A stretch of 64,000 nt of DNA. Source: Blautia sp. (GTDB lineage: Bacteria; Bacillota; Clostridia; Lachnospirales; Lachnospiraceae). Both the position numbers and the translations under genes were made by a program. A model generated the notes under the pieces. That model was not told where the DNA came from, searched no databases, and saw nothing but the letters and a program-made list of their open reading frames with translations. The stretch covers positions 89,424 through 153,423 of the forward strand of contig JAETNR010000004.1 in the NCBI GenBank assembly GCA_021772055.1. The letters run 5' to 3'. Positions 58,401-64,000 of this stretch are shown one piece after another (positions within the stretch are counted from its first letter, which is position 1; each line of letters opens with the position of its first letter).

Positions 58401-59326
58401 AGAAAATAGCTACAAGAGCCAGCTATGGCAATGCCCTGGTAGAGCTGGGCAAAAAGCATGAGAATGTAATCGTTCTGGACGCTGACCTTGCTGCAGCTAC
58501 CCAGACAGGAATCTTTAAGAAAGAATTCCCTGAGCGTCACATTGACTGTGGTATTGCGGAATGTAATATGGTAGGTATCGGCGCTGGAATTGCAACTACA
58601 GGCAAGGTTCCTTTTGTGAGCACATTTGCCATGTTTGCAGCAGGACGTGCTTATGAACAGGTTCGTAACTCTGTGGGATATCCGAAGCTGAATGTAAAGA
58701 TCGGTGCTACCCACGGCGGTATTTCTGTTGGAGAAGACGGTGCAACCCATCAGTGCTGTGAGGATTTTGCCCTTATGAGAAGCATTCCGGGAATGGTAGT
58801 AGCCTGCCCGTCTGATGATATTGAAGCCAAAGCAATGGTAGAGGCAGCTTACGAACATGTAGGCCCTGTTTATATGAGATTCGGACGTCTTGCAGTTCCA
58901 GTGATCAATGACAGACCGGATTATAAATTTGAACTTGGCAAAGGAATCGTTTTACGGGAAGGCAAGGACCTTACCATTATTGCCAATGGCCTTTGTGTTG
59001 CTCCTTCTCTGGAAGCAGCAGAAAAGCTGGCAGCAGAGGGCATTGACGCAAAAGTAATCAATATCCACACCATCAAACCGTTGGATGAAGAGCTGGTAGT
59101 TGCAGCAGCAAAAGAAACAGGCAAAGTGGTTACTGTAGAAGAACACTCCATTATTGGCGGTCTTGGCGGCGCAGTTTGCGAATGTCTGTCCGAAAAAGCC
59201 CCTGTTCCGGTAAAACGTATTGGTGTAAGAGACGTATTTGGCGAATCAGGCCCTGCAGCAGCACTTCTTCAGAAGTATGAACTGGATGCAGAAGGCATTT
59301 ATAAGCAGATTAAAGCGTTTGTATAA
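58388..59326 (+). CDS. transketolase, C-terminal subunit
   Basis: VLDADLAAATQTGIFKKEFPERHIDCGIAECNMVGIGAGIA, GATHGGISVGEDGATHQCCEDFALMRSIPGM; 13-bp overlap with N-subunit. Confidence 0.96.
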   Translation: MSDVKKIATRASYGNALVELGKKHENVIVLDADLAAATQTGIFKKEFPERHIDCGIAECNMVGIGAGIATTGKVPFVSTFAMFAAGRAYEQVRNSVGYPKLNVKIGATHGGISVGEDGATHQCCEDFALMRSIPGMVVACPSDDIEAKAMVEAAYEHVGPVYMRFGRLAVPVINDRPDYKFELGKGIVLREGKDLTIIANGLCVAPSLEAAEKLAAEGIDAKVINIHTIKPLDEELVVAAAKETGKVVTVEEHSIIGGLGGAVCECLSEKAPVPVKRIGVRDVFGESGPAAALLQKYELDAEGIYKQIKAFV

Positions 59327-59897
59327 GACTTTCTGACGGGAGAATATTTCCGGCAGGAATCAGGCTTAAAATTCCCTGTGTGATGGTATCTGCCAGGGAA
59401 ATTACAGTTGATAGACGGGTTGTCTGAAGCGTAAATTGCTCCAGCATACCGCCGATGTTTACAATACCGGTAATATGAATATCTCCCACAGGAGGCAATT
59501 CTTTGTGCACCCCTGCACCTGGGTAGAGTGCACCATTTCCGATGGTCACATAACCCAGGTGCTTTTTTTGTCCGAGAGAGGCGTCTATGGCGATCACCAG
59601 GGCATGGGGATGCCGCTCTTCAATAGAGGAAGACATTTGTTCCAGGTTCATTGCATGTACAGGTTCATTTAAGGTGCCGTATACAGAAATTCCGGGTCCT
59701 CTGTAAGCGCTTAACTGTTGGCCGACATAGGGCCCAAGGCAGTCTCCTGTCATCCTGTCACTTCCGATGCAGAGAAAAACAAGCTCCTCCCAGAAGCCCT
59801 GATGATGCCGGATACATTTTTTTAAAAGAAAAGCAATTTCCTGTGATGAACTTTCTTTTTTCGTATCAATATAAAACGTCATAATTTTCCCTCGCAA
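59310..59897 (-). CDS. yyaC: spore protease YyaC (DUF1256)
   Basis: VFLCIGSDRMTGDCLGPYVGQQL, GTLNEPVHAMNLE, AIDASLGQ, GALYPGAGVHKELPPVGDIHITGIVN. Confidence 0.93.
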   Translation of the reverse strand: MRGKIMTFYIDTKKESSSQEIAFLLKKCIRHHQGFWEELVFLCIGSDRMTGDCLGPYVGQQLSAYRGPGISVYGTLNEPVHAMNLEQMSSSIEERHPHALVIAIDASLGQKKHLGYVTIGNGALYPGAGVHKELPPVGDIHITGIVNIGGMLEQFTLQTTRLSTVISLADTITQGILSLIPAGNILPSESLIQTL

Positions 59898-60058
59898 ATT
59901 TTTTCAGTCAAAAAACCGCTTTGTTTCATCATATCCAGAAACAGGACAGATTATGCACCGTGCAAAATCTGTCGCTAAATTCTTGGAAAAGCCTCTTACA
60001 TTCCGGCAAAATCTGCGTTTCTCATATGCTATTCTGATACCCGAAGGGGTGATATAAC

Positions 60059-61534
60059 ATGATTGAGGTTATTTATAAGGAAGAGAAGCAGGAGGCAAAG
60101 GGGAATGAGGGATTATTTGCCGTCCCAAGAAATATACGTCAGATAGGGCTTCCGGGAGAAGACTATAGAATTTATGTGGAAGACTATGTGTACACGTTTC
60201 TGGTGCGGCTGGCCGGAGCGGATACAGGCGGAGAAAACGAGAGAGGACATCTGGCCGTACTGACAGGGGAGTCAAAATGGCAGGCAGGAGTTACGTACGT
60301 GTTTGTGCGGGGAGCCCTTACCATAGATAAGGCGGAAGCTGCGGCAGATCATATTGATTTTTCGGAAAAGGTCTGGGCAAAAGTCCACGATGAACAGGAA
60401 TTGTATTTTCCCGGGCAGGAAATTGTAGGCTGGTTTTTTGCACAGCAGGAATTGCAGCTGGAAATCACAGAAGTATTTAGGAGAGTACATTTAAAGCATT
60501 TTGGAGGCGGAGAAAAGGTTCTGCTGCTGATGGATCCGGCAGAACGGGAAGACGCCTTTTTTCGCTATGAGAACAACTTTTTGGTACGGCAGCCAGGATA
60601 TTATCTTTTTTATGAAAAAAATCCGCTGATGCAGAATTATATGCTGGATAAAAATCAGGAAATTCCTGCTGAACAGACAGAGGAGGTGCCGGATGAGGCT
60701 GTAGTCGCTTTCCGGAAAATTATCAGGTCTAAGAAAAAGAAAAACGGGGATGAGAAGACAGAGGAAGTGGTTCCGGAGCAGAATGAGGAAAAGCCCTCGA
60801 TATTTTCTTATGCGGCAACAGCATGCCTGGCAATCTCCGTGCTTGCGGTAGGTGTGAGCTTTTATCGGAATTATCAGGAAGGCTATAGCCTGGAACAGCA
60901 GATCCAGACGGCATCTACTGTCATAAAAGGAAGAAATTCAGAAGATGTCTCGGAGCCCCCTGTAAAAGGGGCTGTGCCGACCCCTGTTTTAAAAGAGAAA
61001 ACAGGGACCCCCACACAATCGCCGGAAAAGGAGCGAAAGAATACGGCGGAAGATCAGTCTTCCGATGAAGGGGATGGAAAGCAGAAAGCAAATGTATCAG
61101 ACAGTGCCTCCGGGCAGGTAAGCGGCAAAACGGACGGAGACGGCACAAATGCTGTGACAGAGACTATGAATGCCGGCGCGGAAGAAGAAAATGGCGGAAC
61201 GCAGCAGACAGAAGCTACAGTTCAGGCACAGGAAGAAGATCCGATCACACGGGAGGAATCGGATTTACGTAAAGCAAAACGGAGGCAGGAGCTTGCGGCG
61301 CAGGAAGATGAGAAAACGCAAAGTGCTGCAGAGACAGCCAATGGATCAGAAACGAATCAACCGGCCTCCAGTACTTCAGCCCATGCTTCTTATGTAATAC
61401 GACCGGGAGATACACTGTATCAGATTAGTATTGAGAAGTATGGAAGCATGGATGCAATTGCAGAGATTTGCCGCTTAAACGGTCTTTCTGAAAATGAAAT
61501 TATTTATCCGGGACAAATAATTGTATTACCATAA
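60059..61534 (+). CDS. membrane protein with JAB/MPN-like N-terminal region lacking metal ligands, TM, acidic linker and C-terminal LysM
   Basis: C-term SYVIRPGDTLYQISIEKYGSMDAIAEICRLNGLSENEIIYPGQIIVLP (LysM); TM FSYAATACLAISVLAVGVSFY; N-term ITHxxFxxExW..IVGWFFAQQELQLEITEVFRRVHLKHF..VLLLMDP pattern. Confidence 0.8.
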   Translation: MIEVIYKEEKQEAKGNEGLFAVPRNIRQIGLPGEDYRIYVEDYVYTFLVRLAGADTGGENERGHLAVLTGESKWQAGVTYVFVRGALTIDKAEAAADHIDFSEKVWAKVHDEQELYFPGQEIVGWFFAQQELQLEITEVFRRVHLKHFGGGEKVLLLMDPAEREDAFFRYENNFLVRQPGYYLFYEKNPLMQNYMLDKNQEIPAEQTEEVPDEAVVAFRKIIRSKKKKNGDEKTEEVVPEQNEEKPSIFSYAATACLAISVLAVGVSFYRNYQEGYSLEQQIQTASTVIKGRNSEDVSEPPVKGAVPTPVLKEKTGTPTQSPEKERKNTAEDQSSDEGDGKQKANVSDSASGQVSGKTDGDGTNAVTETMNAGAEEENGGTQQTEATVQAQEEDPITREESDLRKAKRRQELAAQEDEKTQSAAETANGSETNQPASSTSAHASYVIRPGDTLYQISIEKYGSMDAIAEICRLNGLSENEIIYPGQIIVLP

Positions 61535-61597
61535 AGAAGTATGCTATAATAGGGACATTGGACACTTGGCAGAGAATACATAAGGTAAGGTTAGGTT

Positions 61598-62833
61598 ATG
61601 GCAAATACAATCAAAAAAATCAGAAAGAAACTCAGACGTCGTAAAATGCTGGCGGAGAAGGCCAGACTGGAAAGAAAGCAGGGCATTGCAGAAGGAACCC
61701 GCAGGTCAAGATTGAGCCGACGTGAAAGAGAGACATTAAAGAAAGTGCTCACAGCTGCAGCACTTGTGATTCTGCTGGCTCTTGCGCTGACACTTTTCTT
61801 CGAAAAATACAGATACAATAGTTATAAGGTCCTGAAAACAAGTGAACAGGAGGACATTGTTTCTACGAAATATGTGGAATTGGACGGAAGAATCCTTCGC
61901 TATAGTCCGGAGGGGGCATCTCTTGTGAACCGCAAGCTGGAAACTGTGTGGAACGATATTTATGAAATGCAGAATCCTGTTGCAGATGTTTGCGGCAGCC
62001 AGGCGGTGATTGCTGACAGGGACGGTACCACACTTCGAATTTATGATAAGGATGGTATGTCAGGTTCTGTTACGACATCATACAGCATTATAAAAGCCCG
62101 TGTTTCCCAAAACGGACTTGTGGCAGCGATTCTGGATGGGGGAGATGACACATGGATTAATTTTTATACTTCAAATGGCAGCCTGATTGCAGAAAATCAG
62201 ACGAAGGTAGATGATCCGGGATTTCCAATGGATGTAGCGATTTCAGATGACGGGATGATTATGATGGTTGCGTTCCAGTTCGTGGATGGAAGTGATACCA
62301 CCAGCTACGTTGCCTTTTACAATTTTGGAGATGTGGGACAAAATGAGGATGACAGGATCGTCAGCGGCTACCGTTATGAAGGCGTAGTGATTCCCCAGAT
62401 TCAGTATCTGGAAAATTCCAGCTCTGTGGCGCTTCGGGATAACGGCTTTACACTTTACAGCGGCAAGCAGATTCCAAAAGAAAATAAAACCGTCCAGGTG
62501 GATAAAGAAATCGTCAGCACGTTTTATGACGATGACACGATTGGCCTGGTCTTTAAGAATGACAGCAAAGATAAACTGTACACAATGGAAGTATATACCG
62601 CTGGTGGAAAACTGAAATTTCGGAAGGATTTCAGCATTCCTTATACCACCATTCGTATGAGCGACGGTAATATTTTAATGTATAACAGTGCGCAGATTGC
62701 TGTTTGGAATGATAAAGGAACAGAGAAATACAGCGGAACGATCGATGGAACTGTGAATGATTTCTTTAAGATAGGCTGGAATAAATATCTTCTGGTATTG
62801 GACAGCGGTGTAAATATCATTAAATTAAGCTAG
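61598..62833 (+). CDS. DUF5711-like membrane protein, beta-propeller-like
   Basis: 411 aa; basic N-terminus, single TM, repeated WD-like strands; no catalytic motif. Confidence 0.75.
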   Translation: MANTIKKIRKKLRRRKMLAEKARLERKQGIAEGTRRSRLSRRERETLKKVLTAAALVILLALALTLFFEKYRYNSYKVLKTSEQEDIVSTKYVELDGRILRYSPEGASLVNRKLETVWNDIYEMQNPVADVCGSQAVIADRDGTTLRIYDKDGMSGSVTTSYSIIKARVSQNGLVAAILDGGDDTWINFYTSNGSLIAENQTKVDDPGFPMDVAISDDGMIMMVAFQFVDGSDTTSYVAFYNFGDVGQNEDDRIVSGYRYEGVVIPQIQYLENSSSVALRDNGFTLYSGKQIPKENKTVQVDKEIVSTFYDDDTIGLVFKNDSKDKLYTMEVYTAGGKLKFRKDFSIPYTTIRMSDGNILMYNSAQIAVWNDKGTEKYSGTIDGTVNDFFKIGWNKYLLVLDSGVNIIKLS

Positions 62834-62842
62834 GAGGAGCAG

Positions 62843-63553
62843 ATGAACATAACGTGGCTTGGCATTGGAATGGCTGGCATTCTGGTGCTGTTCGGATGGT
62901 TTGGCTATAAACGTGGATTTATAAGAGAAGTAATGTCCATGTTTTTTGTGGTGTTGTCCATTGCTCTTGTCTGGCTCATTAACCCATATGTGAACGATTT
63001 CCTGAAAGATAATACACATCTGTATGAAAGCGTTCAGGACACGACCAAAGGTTTTGTAGAAACACAGCTTAACGGACAAGTATCTCTTGACCAGCAGGGA
63101 CAGGGCAGTTTGATTGAATCATTGGGTCTTCCTGCATTTCTGGCAAAGGGATTGACAGAAAACAATAATGCAGCAGTTTATGAATATCTGGCGGTCAGTA
63201 CTTTTACAGACTATGTGTCAGACTATATTGCAGTTGCGGTTGTGAACGGCGTTTCCTTTCTTCTGTCATTCTTTTTGACAACACTTATGATCAGGATGCT
63301 CACATACGCACTTAATATTATAGCGCGGCTTCCGATTATAAAAGGAGTAAACAGGCTGGGGGGTCTGTTTGTGGGAGGGATGAAAGGTCTGTTGTTTATC
63401 TGGGTTGCACTTTTGCTGCTGACTGTATTTTGTAATACAGAACTCGGACGGCAGGGATTATATTTTGTTGAAAACGATGATATTGCAAACTTCATTTACG
63501 AAAAGGACGTTTTTGTGAAAATATTTATGAGTATTTTTTACGGAAAAGCATAA
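62843..63553 (+). CDS. CvpA family membrane protein
   Basis: 236 aa; WFGYKRGFIREVMSMFFVVLSIALVWLI ... RLPIIKGVNRLGGLFVGGMKGLLFIWVALLLL. Confidence 0.85.
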   Translation: MNITWLGIGMAGILVLFGWFGYKRGFIREVMSMFFVVLSIALVWLINPYVNDFLKDNTHLYESVQDTTKGFVETQLNGQVSLDQQGQGSLIESLGLPAFLAKGLTENNNAAVYEYLAVSTFTDYVSDYIAVAVVNGVSFLLSFFLTTLMIRMLTYALNIIARLPIIKGVNRLGGLFVGGMKGLLFIWVALLLLTVFCNTELGRQGLYFVENDDIANFIYEKDVFVKIFMSIFYGKA

Positions 63554-63589
63554 AAAGGTCTTGACTAGAAAAGAACAGAGTGATATACT

Positions 63590-63622
63590 AAATCCGCTTC
63601 TCAATTGAAGCGGATTTTTTTT
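63590..63622 (+). terminator. terminator after cvpA-like gene
   Basis: aaatccgcttctcaattgaagcggatttttttt. Confidence 0.9.
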
Positions 63623-63661
63623 CACTATTTTATAAGCCAATAAAAATAGTGAAAAAAGTTG

Positions 63662-63690
63662 TTGACAAGCACTCGGTTATATGATAAAGT
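63662..63690 (+). promoter_or_regulatory. rRNA operon promoter P1
   Basis: TTGACA-N17-TAAAGT. Confidence 0.65.
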
Positions 63691-63749
63691 AATTGAGTTG
63701 CTAAAAACAACAAAGCACAACAAAAAATCTAAAAAACTTAAAAAAGTTG

Positions 63750-63778
63750 TTGACAAAGATGGAAAGTTGTGGTAATCT
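63750..63778 (+). promoter_or_regulatory. rRNA operon promoter P2
   Basis: TTGACA-N17-TAATCT, followed by ~200 nt untranslated leader (accttgataactaaacagtgaaac...). Confidence 0.65.
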
Positions 63779-64000
63779 AATAAAGCTGTCGCAAGACAGA
63801 AACCTTGATAACTAAACAGTGAAACACATACGATTCTCGAAAATTCTTTACACATGAACACTTAACGAAGCAAAGCTGAGTTTAGTGTGAATGCGGTTCG
63901 GTTCGTAAGAAGCGAACTTCATTAATTGCGGAGAGAAATCTTCAAAAACAGTAAAAACGAGAGATAGCTAGTAGGTTGTCTTGAGTGAATCAAACACATT

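Overview
Window from a low-to-mid GC Firmicutes chromosome, most likely Lachnospiraceae (inferred from gene content: split transketolase, glgC/glgD, spoVG, yyaC, large SRP RNA, DUF6128/DUF5711-type proteins). Most of it is core housekeeping: mtnN, a methyltransferase, galT, asnS, a YhaO/YhaN-like (SbcD/SbcC-type) pair, prs-dnaI-dnaD, murC, two MATE transporters, glgC-glgD, spoVG, a 3D-domain cell-wall protein, two c-di-GMP genes, an oppABCDF-pxpBCA operon, carB, a lipid kinase, nrdG-like activase, tadA, large SRP RNA, pfkA, dnaX-ybaB-recR, a LacI regulator, transaldolase, split transketolase, yyaC, a LysM protein, a DUF5711-like protein, CvpA, and the leader of an rRNA operon at the right edge. 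The main accessory stretch is ~42.8-45.6 kb, between carB and tRNA-Pro(CGG). It is a gene graveyard with a Uma2 pseudogene, phage tail-fibre (S74), holin and endolysin remnants, and an apparently intact, unannotated small type I toxin/antisense-RNA locus. The most interesting signals are: (1) a dispersed family of intergenic palindromes ending in GTTRCATTTCAC, one with a second palindrome nested inside it; (2) the Hol-Tox/antisense locus inside a decayed phage lysis cassette; (3) tandem DnaA-box pairs (TGTGGATAATGTGGATAA, twice) upstream of dnaD-dnaI-prs; (4) a LysM membrane protein whose N-terminus resembles a JAB/MPN domain lacking its metal ligands; (5) an exact WalR-type box upstream of the 3D-domain gene. 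Family calls are from reading the sequence; no searches were run.
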